The notes beneath the pieces are model-generated. The model saw only the letters and a list, made by a program, of their open reading frames with translations. It was not told the origin of the DNA and searched no databases. The translations under genes and the position numbers were made by a program. Shown here piece after piece: positions 26,692 through 33,668 of a stretch of DNA of 64,000 nt. The first letter of the stretch is position 1, and every line of letters starts with the position of its first letter. Source of the DNA: Duganella radicis (GTDB lineage Bacteria > Pseudomonadota > Gammaproteobacteria > Burkholderiales > Burkholderiaceae_D). Location: the NCBI RefSeq assembly GCF_009720825.1, contig NZ_WNKY01000002.1, forward strand, positions 1 through 64,000. The letters are read 5' to 3'.

Positions 26692-27102
26692 TTACCAGGC
26701 GCCCATACGGCGGCGCAATCCGAAATTGTGGCCCACGACCAGGATGGAGCTGGCGATCAGGCCGCTCAGTCCTATCATCAACTGTACCAGCTTATCATCC
26801 GGCAGCACCCACAGGCGGCCCGGTGGCGCGTCGCCGATGCGGGCGGCCGCCATGATCAGCGGCGCCACCCATTCGGCCTCCTCGGTGACATCCAGCACAA
26901 TGTGGCCATCCTGCGTGGTCTGCATGTAAATTTCGCCGCCCTCGGCCAGCGTGAAGCACACGCCGTAGCCGGTTTCGTGCTTGCCGATGTGCTGTTGCAG
27001 GGCCTGGTTATGCTCCTCGATCCACAGCTCGACATCGGCGGGCGTTTCCAGCCCGCTCCATGGCACCGGGCGGAAGCGTGGCGGGTCTTGTTGGTCTTGC
27101 AT
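26692..27102 (-). CDS. Hypothetical protein with C-terminal membrane helix
   Basis: 136 residues, family not recognised. Residues 1-100 are acidic and probably soluble (contains ETGYGVCFTLAEGGEIYMQ). Residues about 104-124 are a single hydrophobic helix followed by a basic end (GLRRRMGAW), which looks like a tail anchor. It sits nine bases upstream of the binding-protein gene and six bases after the M15-like lipoprotein gene, so the four genes probably form one leftward operon. No function can be given. Confidence 0.7.
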   Translation of the reverse strand: MQDQQDPPRFRPVPWSGLETPADVELWIEEHNQALQQHIGKHETGYGVCFTLAEGGEIYMQTTQDGHIVLDVTEEAEWVAPLIMAAARIGDAPPGRLWVLPDDKLVQLMIGLSGLIASSILVVGHNFGLRRRMGAW

Positions 27103-27108
27103 GCCGCT

Positions 27109-27834
27109 TCAGCCTTTCCAGGTACGTTGCAGGCCGGTGTCGGCGTGTATCCAGCCGCCCTTCGGACCGGCGCGGTAATAGAACCCGACGCCGCCCTGGC
27201 GGAAACTCTTCACCAGCCCGCCCAGCACTTCGGCATTCAGATTGGCGATGCGGATGTCGGCCGCGCGGCCCACCATGTGCAGCGACTGGCGCGCGGCCGG
27301 CACGCCGGCTTCGCGCAGCTTCTGGTTGGAGGCCGGCGTGCGGTAGCCCGATAAAATCTCCAGCGGCGCATCGATGCCGTAGCGCTGCACGAAGGCTTGC
27401 GTGCCCCACAGCGTTTCAAACAGCTTGGGATCGATGTTGCGGGTCTCGTTGCCGCCATTGACGTCGCGCATCAGGTGGCACAGGTCCTGATAGGCCGATT
27501 CGATGATTTCGCCGTCCTTCCAGTACAGCAGCTTGGCGCGCTCCTTGCTGGCCGGGCGCACCACTTCAATGGTGCGCGGACGCAGCCAGAATTCCAGGTC
27601 CAGCGCTTGGGCGTCGAAGATATCCGGTGGCGGTTCCATCAGGCCGCCAATGCCGGACGGTGCCGACTGCTCGGAGGCGCGCGCCATGCTGGCGGCGGCT
27701 GGCGCCGGGGCCGGTTTGGACGAGGCGCCGGCGATGCTGCTGTGCCGCACGGGCACGCTGGAAGCGCAGCCGATCAGTGGCACTGACAAGAAACTCGCGG
27801 CGGCCATCCCTAAAAATTCCCTGCGCGATGCCAT
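27109..27834 (-). CDS. Tat-type lipoprotein of the DUF882 / M15-like peptidase family
   Basis: 241 residues from ATG 27834, which has GGGAG four bases upstream. The N-terminus has a twin-arginine motif (SRREFLG) and a lipobox LIGC (C23), so it is probably folded before export and then lipid-anchored. Residues about 100-240 form the M15-like domain with the zinc ligand pattern H...D...H (SLHMVGRAADI and WIHADTG). E. coli YcbK (MepK) of this group cuts 3-3 cross-links in peptidoglycan; the same role here is inference. It is the first gene of the leftward group. Confidence 0.88.
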   Translation of the reverse strand: MASRREFLGMAAASFLSVPLIGCASSVPVRHSSIAGASSKPAPAPAAASMARASEQSAPSGIGGLMEPPPDIFDAQALDLEFWLRPRTIEVVRPASKERAKLLYWKDGEIIESAYQDLCHLMRDVNGGNETRNIDPKLFETLWGTQAFVQRYGIDAPLEILSGYRTPASNQKLREAGVPAARQSLHMVGRAADIRIANLNAEVLGGLVKSFRQGGVGFYYRAGPKGGWIHADTGLQRTWKG

Positions 27835-27946
27835 AGTCTCCCGTCCCATAAAAAGCAATATTGTTACTATAGCCTATGCGGAGGGAAAGAAAAACCGTCG
27901 TAACTTACGTTTAAGAAATGATACAACTGCCTGAGTGATACTAAAA

Positions 27947-27959
27947 TTCCGTATCGGAA
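27947..27959. repeat. Short palindrome in promoter region
   Basis: A perfect five-base inverted repeat (TTCCG, three bases, CGGAA) lies in the AT-rich 262-base divergent gap between the M15-like lipoprotein gene and the TonB-domain gene. It could be a small operator, but chance is also possible. Confidence 0.25.
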
Positions 27960-28096
27960 ACTTTTAAGCAGGTCAAGTTATACACGCAACTTATGGCTGG
28001 CATTCCAACAATAAAGTATTCATATATGGTGCGGCGCGGTATAGTTCATCCATCGAATAAATGTTTTCCCGTTGAACTTACTTACTGGAGCCCATC

Positions 28097-28435
28097 ATGA
28101 TCATCCGTTCTATCGCCGCCGTCGCCCTCATCTCCCTGTCGACCATCAACCCAGCCAGCGCCGCCGCTCCTGCCGGCCGCCTGAACGACGCCGAATGCGG
28201 CGTACCAGCTTACCGCACCGCGTGGCAAGATGAAGAGCTGGCTGGCAACGTCAAGCTTGCCGTGCTGGTGGACGCCAACGGCAACGTGAAAGACACCAAA
28301 GTGATCTCGTCGAGCGGCTACCTGGCCCTGGACAAGGCCTCGCTGCGCGCCAGCACCAACTGCAAATTCAAGCCAGCCACCAACGGCGCCGAGCCGGTGT
28401 GGGCCCAAGTACAATACAACTGGGTTCTGAACTAA
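28097..28435 (+). CDS. Secreted stand-alone TonB C-terminal domain protein
   Basis: 112 residues: a signal peptide (cleavage near residue 22, PASA) and then only a TonB C-terminal domain (LAVLVDANGNVKDTKVISSSGY, split, then LDKASLRASTNCKFKPAT). The membrane anchor and proline-rich spacer of true TonB are missing, so it would be free in the periplasm. Two cysteines (DAEC and STNC) could form a disulfide. GGAG lies six bases before the start. It may modulate TonB-dependent receptors or act as an unrelated small periplasmic protein. Confidence 0.85.
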   Translation: MIIRSIAAVALISLSTINPASAAAPAGRLNDAECGVPAYRTAWQDEELAGNVKLAVLVDANGNVKDTKVISSSGYLALDKASLRASTNCKFKPATNGAEPVWAQVQYNWVLN

Positions 28436-28455
28436 TCGAGATCGCCGCAAAAAGA

Positions 28456-28475
28456 GCGCCGCGTCGTTGCGGCGC
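28456..28475 (+). terminator. Hairpin after the TonB-domain gene
   Basis: A perfect seven-base GC stem (GCGCCGC / GCGGCGC) with a six-base loop begins 20 bases after the stop at 28435. No U-tract follows, so it is a weak or RNA-stabilising terminator. It also lies downstream of the convergent EAL gene. Confidence 0.5.
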
Positions 28476-28544
28476 CTCGCCGTGCTAACGCACTGTCTTT
28501 GTCGCCGCGCCTCGCCGCGCTCATTTTGCAGCAACCTCTATCGT

Positions 28545-29366
28545 TCACGCAGCGCGTCGCGCCGGCTCCTGCAAAAGCGCCGAGCGCGGCTCGTCAAGCA
28601 GATATCCCTGCACCAGCAATGGCACACCTGCGGCCGCGCTCAGTTCGCGCAAGGCCGACAGGTGTTGCGGCGTTTCCAGCCGCTTGAACACCACTTCCAC
28701 CTTGGCCGCGGCGCAACGCTGCAAGAATTCCGCCAAGCCCGCCTTATCCTGCAACTCGCGCGCATCCAGCTTGAACACATCGGGCCGCAAGCGATCCAGC
28801 ACGCCCAGGCCATCGCGCGCACTGTTCACATTGACCGCAAAGCGGAAGCCGTTGCGGCGATAGTTGTCCGACACATAATTCAACAGCCAGCCCTGCTGCG
28901 GCGTGGCCGCCGGCAATTGCAGCACCACCCGTTCCAGCGGCAGTTCCAGCGCATCGAGAATGCGGCGGAACGCGTGGCCGTGATTGCTGCTCACCGCGCT
29001 CAACAGACGATCATGCACGTTCAGGTATAGATCGGTATCACCGTCGTCCGCCTGCCGGAAGAAATTAATCGAGTGCAGCATACGGCACAACCGGTCCAGC
29101 TCGATCGACTCATCGTCGCTGGCCGCGTGATCCAGCAGCTTCCACAGCGACAAACCCTGATCCTGCGCCGACACGCTACGCGCCAGCCCTTCGTACGCCA
29201 GCACCGCGCCGCTGTCCAGATGCCGGATAGGCTGGAACGCGCTGCTCATGGTGCAATTGAAAAACCGCCCTTGCGCCTTGCCCTCGTGATCGAGCCAGAT
29301 GCTGGAAGCAGCGCCGGTGGCGTCGGATAGACGCGCCAGATACTTTTGCAGGATGGGAAATGACAT
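28545..29366 (-). CDS. Degenerate EAL-domain protein
   Basis: 273 residues, almost all EAL fold. The motif order is recognisable but catalytic residues are lost: AYEGLARS replaces EALLR, LQLPAA lacks the second Glu, VNVNSARDGL replaces DDFGTGYSSL, and VFKRLETP replaces VAEGVETP; the KLD lysine remains. It is therefore unlikely to degrade c-di-GMP and is more likely a protein-binding regulator. No membrane segment. It is divergent from the amidotransferase gene. Confidence 0.85.
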   Translation of the reverse strand: MSFPILQKYLARLSDATGAASSIWLDHEGKAQGRFFNCTMSSAFQPIRHLDSGAVLAYEGLARSVSAQDQGLSLWKLLDHAASDDESIELDRLCRMLHSINFFRQADDGDTDLYLNVHDRLLSAVSSNHGHAFRRILDALELPLERVVLQLPAATPQQGWLLNYVSDNYRRNGFRFAVNVNSARDGLGVLDRLRPDVFKLDARELQDKAGLAEFLQRCAAAKVEVVFKRLETPQHLSALRELSAAAGVPLLVQGYLLDEPRSALLQEPARRAA

Positions 29367-29424
29367 GGAACTCCTCGTGGGGTGCTAACAATGTCGACAG
29401 CGTATTCCCCGGCAAGGCAAAGCA

Positions 29425-29466
29425 GAACGAATGCTTTCAGCTATGGATATGCCAAAACATTCGTTC
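29425..29466. promoter_or_regulatory. Long inverted repeat in divergent promoter region
   Basis: Two 13-base arms (GAACGAATGCTTT and AAAACATTCGTTC) are inverted repeats with one mismatch, separated by 16 bases. They lie between the divergent EAL-like gene and the glutamine amidotransferase gene. Operator for a dimeric regulator or an RNA hairpin are both possible. Confidence 0.45.
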
Positions 29467-29532
29467 CGCCATGGCAGTGCCGCCGTTATCGTGAGGCCAT
29501 CGATACCTTCAACCTCACCAAGCCGTGACGCC

Positions 29533-30333
29533 ATGTGCCAATTACTCGCGATGAGCAGCAACAAACCCGCCGCCGTGGACTTTTCCTTCGCCGGCTTTGC
29601 CGAGCGCGGCGGCCGCACCGGCGAACACAAGGACGGCTGGGGCATCGCCCTCCACACCGTGACCGGCTGCCGCCTCTACACCGACTACCTGCCCTCGATC
29701 CACTCGCCGCTGGCGGCGCAGTTCAAGCAAAGCCCGATCAAGGCGCGCAGCGTGGTGGCACACATCCGCAAGGCCACGCAGGGCCGCGTGTCACTGGAAA
29801 ACAGCCACCCGTTCACGCGCGAGCTGTGGGGCCAGACCTGGTCCTTCGCCCACAACGGCGACCTGAAACTGTTCGATCCCAATCCCAGCCTGTACGCGCC
29901 GTGGGGTGACACCGACAGCGAGCGCGCCTTCTGCCATTTGCTGTCCGGGCTGGCGCTGCGCTTCGAACAGCAACCGCCGCGCCACGTGCTGTACGCGGCA
30001 CTGGAAACTTTGGCCGGCGAAATTGCCGACTACGGCACGTTCAACTTCATCCTGTCCAACGGCGACCTGCTGTTCGCCCATTGCAGCACCGAACTGCACG
30101 TGGTGGTGCGCGAATACCCGTTCTCGGTGGCGCACCTGATCGATTGCGACCTCAGCATCGATTTCAGCCGCCACAACCACCTGGACGACCGCATCGCCGT
30201 GATCGCCACCCAGCCGCTCACCTCCAACGAGCAGTGGACGCAATTTGCCGCGGGCGAACTGAAATTATTCGCCGGTGGCGTGGAAGTGGGATCGTTGCCG
30301 GAGCGGCGGGAGAGCTTGCGGGTCGCGTATTAG
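29533..30333 (+). CDS. Class II glutamine amidotransferase (YafJ-like)
   Basis: 266 residues from ATG 29533; this start places the catalytic cysteine at position 2 (MCQLLAM), as class II amidotransferases require after Met removal. The frame is open further upstream but would bury that cysteine. Motifs of the family: DGWGIALH, VVAHIRKATQG, SHPFTRELWG, SFAHNGDL and GDTDSERAF. Related to E. coli YafJ and EgtC; the acceptor substrate is unknown. It converges on the GNAT gene with a four-base stop overlap. Confidence 0.9.
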   Translation: MCQLLAMSSNKPAAVDFSFAGFAERGGRTGEHKDGWGIALHTVTGCRLYTDYLPSIHSPLAAQFKQSPIKARSVVAHIRKATQGRVSLENSHPFTRELWGQTWSFAHNGDLKLFDPNPSLYAPWGDTDSERAFCHLLSGLALRFEQQPPRHVLYAALETLAGEIADYGTFNFILSNGDLLFAHCSTELHVVVREYPFSVAHLIDCDLSIDFSRHNHLDDRIAVIATQPLTSNEQWTQFAAGELKLFAGGVEVGSLPERRESLRVAY

Positions 30334-30860
30334 GCGGTATTGCAGTTGCAGAATTTCTTGCGCTTGGGCGCATTCGGGCAAGTGGCGTCCTCGTCCAGCT
30401 GCTTCCAGAAGAACACCGTCTCCACACCGTAGGGCGAGCGCACCTTGCCGGCGTCGGTATAGCCGCGCTGGGCAAAAAAGTCCTTGCCGCTGGCGGTGCT
30501 GTGCAGTTGCAACGCTTTCACGCCCCAGCCACAGGCCTGCTCTTCCATCTTGGTCAACAATGCCTTGCCGATGCCCTGGCGGCGCACTTCCGGCAGCAGA
30601 TAGCACAGCGCCAGCTTGCCAGCGCCGGTGAGCAAGGCAACGCCGACGACAACGCCTTCGCTGAGCGCGACCAGCGAATAATTGGTGGGCGAACTGAACC
30701 AGTTCGCCACCATCTGCGGAGTTTTATTGCCTAGCCAGGCATCAAGGATGGCGGGATCGTTTTTATGATCCAGCTCGCAGCATTCCTTGATCGAACGGCG
30801 CAATACATTGCACGCTGCCTCCGCATCCGTCGAAGCAGCAATACGAATTTCAAGACTCAT
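30330..30860 (-). CDS. GNAT-family N-acetyltransferase
   Basis: 176 residues. The acetyl-CoA pyrophosphate loop is VRRQGIGKALL (about residues 92-102), preceded by the central strand LALCYLLPE. The N-terminal IRIAASTDAEAACNVLRRSI is typical. Substrate unknown. The C-terminus is unusual: a basic, cysteine-containing tail (CPNAPKRKKFCNCNTA) outside the fold. It converges with the amidotransferase. Confidence 0.85.
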   Translation of the reverse strand: MSLEIRIAASTDAEAACNVLRRSIKECCELDHKNDPAILDAWLGNKTPQMVANWFSSPTNYSLVALSEGVVVGVALLTGAGKLALCYLLPEVRRQGIGKALLTKMEEQACGWGVKALQLHSTASGKDFFAQRGYTDAGKVRSPYGVETVFFWKQLDEDATCPNAPKRKKFCNCNTA

Positions 30861-31007
30861 GTACGCTCACAAAACATTACTAAGGGCGACTATACACCAA
30901 GCTGGATAAGGCCGTCGGATGCTGCCAGACTAGAGCGCGCCTCCTTATTTGCCCACTAATGTTTTCAATAATCCATATACGTTTTATAGCGAACTTCTAA
31001 GCATATA

Positions 31008-31020
31008 ACGAAAAATTCGT
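31008..31020. promoter_or_regulatory. Palindrome upstream of the sulfate-binding protein gene
   Basis: A five-base inverted repeat (ACGAA, three A, TTCGT) lies 56 bases before the start of the sulfate-binding protein. A -35/-10-like pair (TTTTCA at about 30962, 17 bases, TATAGC) lies just upstream. It could be a control site, for example for a sulfur regulator; evidence is only positional. Confidence 0.3.
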
Positions 31021-31075
31021 ATCTTTTCCGGGCGAAATTTTACACCATGGGCGCCTGTTATTACGAAAGCTCATC

Positions 31076-32095
31076 ATGACCACTAAAAATACCGCGCGCC
31101 GCGTTGTCATCTCCTCCTTCCTGGCCGCCTCGGCCGTTCTGCTGGGTCTGCCGATGCAGGCTCAAGCCGCCGATACCGTGCTGCTGAACGCCGCTTACGA
31201 CGTCACCCGTGAACTGTTCAAGGAAATCAACCCGGCCTTCAGTGCCCAGTGGAAGAAAACCACCGGCGAGAGCGTGGACGTGAACCAGTCGCACGGTGGC
31301 TCGTCCAAACAGGCGCGCTCGGTGGCGGATGGCATGGAAGCGGCCATCGTCACCATGAATCAGGCCAATGACATCGACATCCTGGTCGAACGCGGCGTGG
31401 TGTCCGCCGACTGGGCCAAGAAATTCCCGAACAATTCCTCGCCGTTCTATTCGACCATGGTGTTCCTGACCCGCAAGGGCAACCCGAAACAGGTCAAGGA
31501 CTGGGCCGATCTGGCCAAGCCGGGCGTGAAAGTCATCATTCCGCACCCCAAGACCTCCGGCAACGGCCGCTACACCTACCTGGCCGTGTGGGGCTCGGTG
31601 ATCAAGAAAGGCGGCAACGAAGCGCAGGCGCGCGACCTGGTCGGCAAGATCTTCAAGAACGTGCCGGTGCTGGACGCCGGCGGCCGCGGCGCCACCACCA
31701 CCTTCACCCAGCGTGAAATCGGCGACGTGCTGGTCACCTTTGAAAACGAAGTGAACCTGGTGCGCGAAGAGTTCGGCGACAAGTTCGACGTGGTCTACCC
31801 TTCCATCTCCATCCTGGCCGAGTCGCCGGTCGCCGTGGTGGACAAGGTGGTCGACAAGCGCAACCTGCGCAAGCAGGCCACCGGCTACGTCAATTTCCTG
31901 TACAGCGAAGAAGGCCAGGAAATCATCGCCAAGCACTCGCTGCGCCCGCGCTCGGAGAAAGCCTTCAAGAAGTACAACGCCAACTTCCGCCAGGTGGCCC
32001 TGTTCACCATCGACGACGTGTTCGGCGGCTGGAAAGCGGCCCAGGCCAAGCACTTTGCCGACGGCGGCGAGTTCGACAAAATTTATAACAAATAA
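31076..32095 (+). CDS. sbp: Periplasmic sulfate-binding protein Sbp
   Basis: 339 residues with a Sec signal peptide (cleavage after AQA near residue 31). Family landmarks: LLNAAYDVTRELFKEIN, NQSHGGSSKQARSV, and HPKTSGNGRYTYLAVWG, then GGRGATTTFTQREIGDV. It binds sulfate or thiosulfate for the CysTWA-type ABC importer. No permease or ATPase gene is next to it, so it is an orphan. The molbindin gene follows after 84 bases. Confidence 0.95.
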   Translation: MTTKNTARRVVISSFLAASAVLLGLPMQAQAADTVLLNAAYDVTRELFKEINPAFSAQWKKTTGESVDVNQSHGGSSKQARSVADGMEAAIVTMNQANDIDILVERGVVSADWAKKFPNNSSPFYSTMVFLTRKGNPKQVKDWADLAKPGVKVIIPHPKTSGNGRYTYLAVWGSVIKKGGNEAQARDLVGKIFKNVPVLDAGGRGATTTFTQREIGDVLVTFENEVNLVREEFGDKFDVVYPSISILAESPVAVVDKVVDKRNLRKQATGYVNFLYSEEGQEIIAKHSLRPRSEKAFKKYNANFRQVALFTIDDVFGGWKAAQAKHFADGGEFDKIYNK

Positions 32096-32179
32096 GATTA
32101 TTCAAAACCATTCGTTCTCAAATGGCCGCCGTGCCCTTAATCTGGAACCGTCGTAATCAACCCAGACAAAGGAAGCACG

Positions 32180-32401
32180 ATGGCCATTTCTGAAATTAAT
32201 GTACGCAATCAATTCCGTGGCAAGATCAAGGAAATCATCTTTGGCCCGGTCGTTTCGGAAGTCGATGTAGAAACCCAACACGGCATCGTCACCTCGGTGA
32301 TCACCTCGCGCTCGATTCAGGACCTGGGCCTGAAAGTCGGCAGCGAAGTCATCGCCCTGGTGAAATCCACCGAGGTTTCCATCGCCAAGATCGGCAGTTA
32401 G
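32180..32401 (+). CDS. Molbindin (single TOBE/Mop domain molybdate-binding protein)
   Basis: 73 residues, one Mop/TOBE domain (VRNQFRGKIKEIIFGPVVSE, split from VDVETQHGIVTSVITSRSI). Small cytoplasmic molbindins oligomerise and buffer molybdate or related oxyanions. GGAAG precedes ATG 32180. A strong terminator follows. Its place after a sulfate-binding protein links two oxyanions that share chemistry, which is suggestive only. Confidence 0.92.
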   Translation: MAISEINVRNQFRGKIKEIIFGPVVSEVDVETQHGIVTSVITSRSIQDLGLKVGSEVIALVKSTEVSIAKIGS

Positions 32402-32441
32402 TCGAGACCCCGTCCCGGCTGCCGCCGCGGCCGGCCAACGG

Positions 32442-32478
32442 AAAAAAGCCCTGGGCGCTCCCGTCCCAGGGCTTTTTT
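32442..32478 (+). terminator. Rho-independent terminator after molbindin gene
   Basis: A stem AGCCCTGGG / CCCAGGGCT with a short loop, flanked by A6 on the left and T6 on the right, begins 40 bases after the stop. The symmetric A and T runs mean it may work in both directions. Confidence 0.9.
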
Positions 32479-32631
32479 GTTTTTAATCCGATACTTAGAC
32501 ACAATAGACGAGAAGCGACTTTAATGTTATTGTCTATCCTTAGAGAATATTGCCGTATAGCTAGACTATTTGCGCGCGCCACGTCCCCCAGACGTGTCCG
32601 ATAGACTCCTCTTCCCTTTTTGAATACCGAT

Positions 32632-33507
32632 ATGCTCAAGAAAATTGTTGCTGTATTGCTGAGTTCGTTTACCGCGGCAGCCTTTGCCGCCGTACCGCTC
32701 GGCTCGCAGTCGGTGCTGGTGGTCGAAGACGACACCGGCAAAGTACTGCTGGAAAAGAACGCGAACGCCCAGGTGCCGATCGCCTCGCTGACCAAGTTGA
32801 TGACCGCGATGGTGGTGCTGGATGCCAAGCAAGACATGAATGAAAAGATCGCCATCGACCGGTCCGACGTTGATATGCTGAAACACAGCGCCTCGCGCGT
32901 GCCGGTCGGCGCCGAGATTTCGCGTGGCGATGTGTTGCAGCTGGCGCTGATGTCGTCAGACAACCGCGCCGCCGCGTCGCTCGGCCGGACCTATCCGGGC
33001 GGCATGGAAGCGTTCCGTGCGGCAGTGAAAAACAAGATCCGCGCGCTGGGCTTGATCCACACCGTGATCGAGGAACCGACCGGTTTGTCGCCGCATAATA
33101 TGTCCACCGCGACCGAACTGGTCAAGATTGCAACCGCCGCATCGGCCTACCCGGACATCCGCCGCATCACCACCGACACCAAGGATGTGATCAACATCAA
33201 GGGCCGCAAGGTGGAGTATCACAACACCAACCGCCTGGTCGGCGCCAAGGGTTGGGACGTTGGCTTGTCCAAGACCGGCTACACCGAAGAGGCTGGCCGC
33301 TGCCTGATCATGCGTTTCAGAACCGGTGGCAAAAACAACACCCTGGTGCTGCTGAACGCCGGCGCCAGCTCGGTGCGCAACATGGATGCGGTCAAGATCC
33401 GCCGCCTGATTGCCGGTCCGGATGAGCAACCAAAAGTGATGAAAGCCTCGGCCAAGAGCAAGAAAAAAGCCGTCAAGCAAAGCAAGCGTACGCGCCGCGC
33501 CATGTAA
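32632..33507 (+). CDS. pbpG: D-alanyl-D-alanine endopeptidase PbpG (PBP7, S11 family)
   Basis: 291 residues from ATG 32632; the frame also opens at TTG 32620. Signal peptide ends near residue 19 (AAAFA). Penicillin-binding motifs: SLTK (S52, K55), SSDN and SKTG. It cuts peptidoglycan cross-links in the periplasm. The C-terminal ~35 residues are very basic (KASAKSKKKAVKQSKRTRR), perhaps for wall or polyanion binding. It is preceded and followed by terminators, so it is monocistronic. Confidence 0.93.
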   Translation: MLKKIVAVLLSSFTAAAFAAVPLGSQSVLVVEDDTGKVLLEKNANAQVPIASLTKLMTAMVVLDAKQDMNEKIAIDRSDVDMLKHSASRVPVGAEISRGDVLQLALMSSDNRAAASLGRTYPGGMEAFRAAVKNKIRALGLIHTVIEEPTGLSPHNMSTATELVKIATAASAYPDIRRITTDTKDVINIKGRKVEYHNTNRLVGAKGWDVGLSKTGYTEEAGRCLIMRFRTGGKNNTLVLLNAGASSVRNMDAVKIRRLIAGPDEQPKVMKASAKSKKKAVKQSKRTRRAM

Positions 33508-33529
33508 GCGCCGCTGCCGCCCCCTCCGT

Positions 33530-33557
33530 AAGCCGGACCAGCGTGTCCGGCTTTTTT
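33530..33557 (+). terminator. Rho-independent terminator after pbpG
   Basis: Perfect nine-base stem AAGCCGGAC / GTCCGGCTT with a six-base loop (CAGCGT), followed by a T-run, 22 bases after the pbpG stop. Confidence 0.9.
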
Positions 33558-33645
33558 ACGCCTGTAGCCCGCATTCCACCGTGGCCTCGCGCCAGGAATT
33601 AGTTCCAACATGCTAATTACTGGCTTAAAAATGCGCAAAACGCCG

Positions 33646-33663
33646 TTCCGGCGAAGGCCGGAA
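33646..33663 (-). terminator. Hairpin at the 3' end of recD
   Basis: A seven-base perfect stem (TTCCGGC / GCCGGAA, four-base loop) lies just past the recD stop, and short T-runs follow on the minus strand. It may terminate the recCBD transcript. Its form resembles dispersed palindromic units common in proteobacteria, so a REP-like repeat is an alternative. Confidence 0.5.
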
Positions 33664-33668
33664 TGACG

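Noticed and set aside
28467..29030. 187-codon plus-strand frame between the TonB-domain and amidotransferase genes
   Set aside because: It is antisense to the EAL-like gene, His/Arg/Gln-rich, and begins inside a hairpin without a ribosome site.
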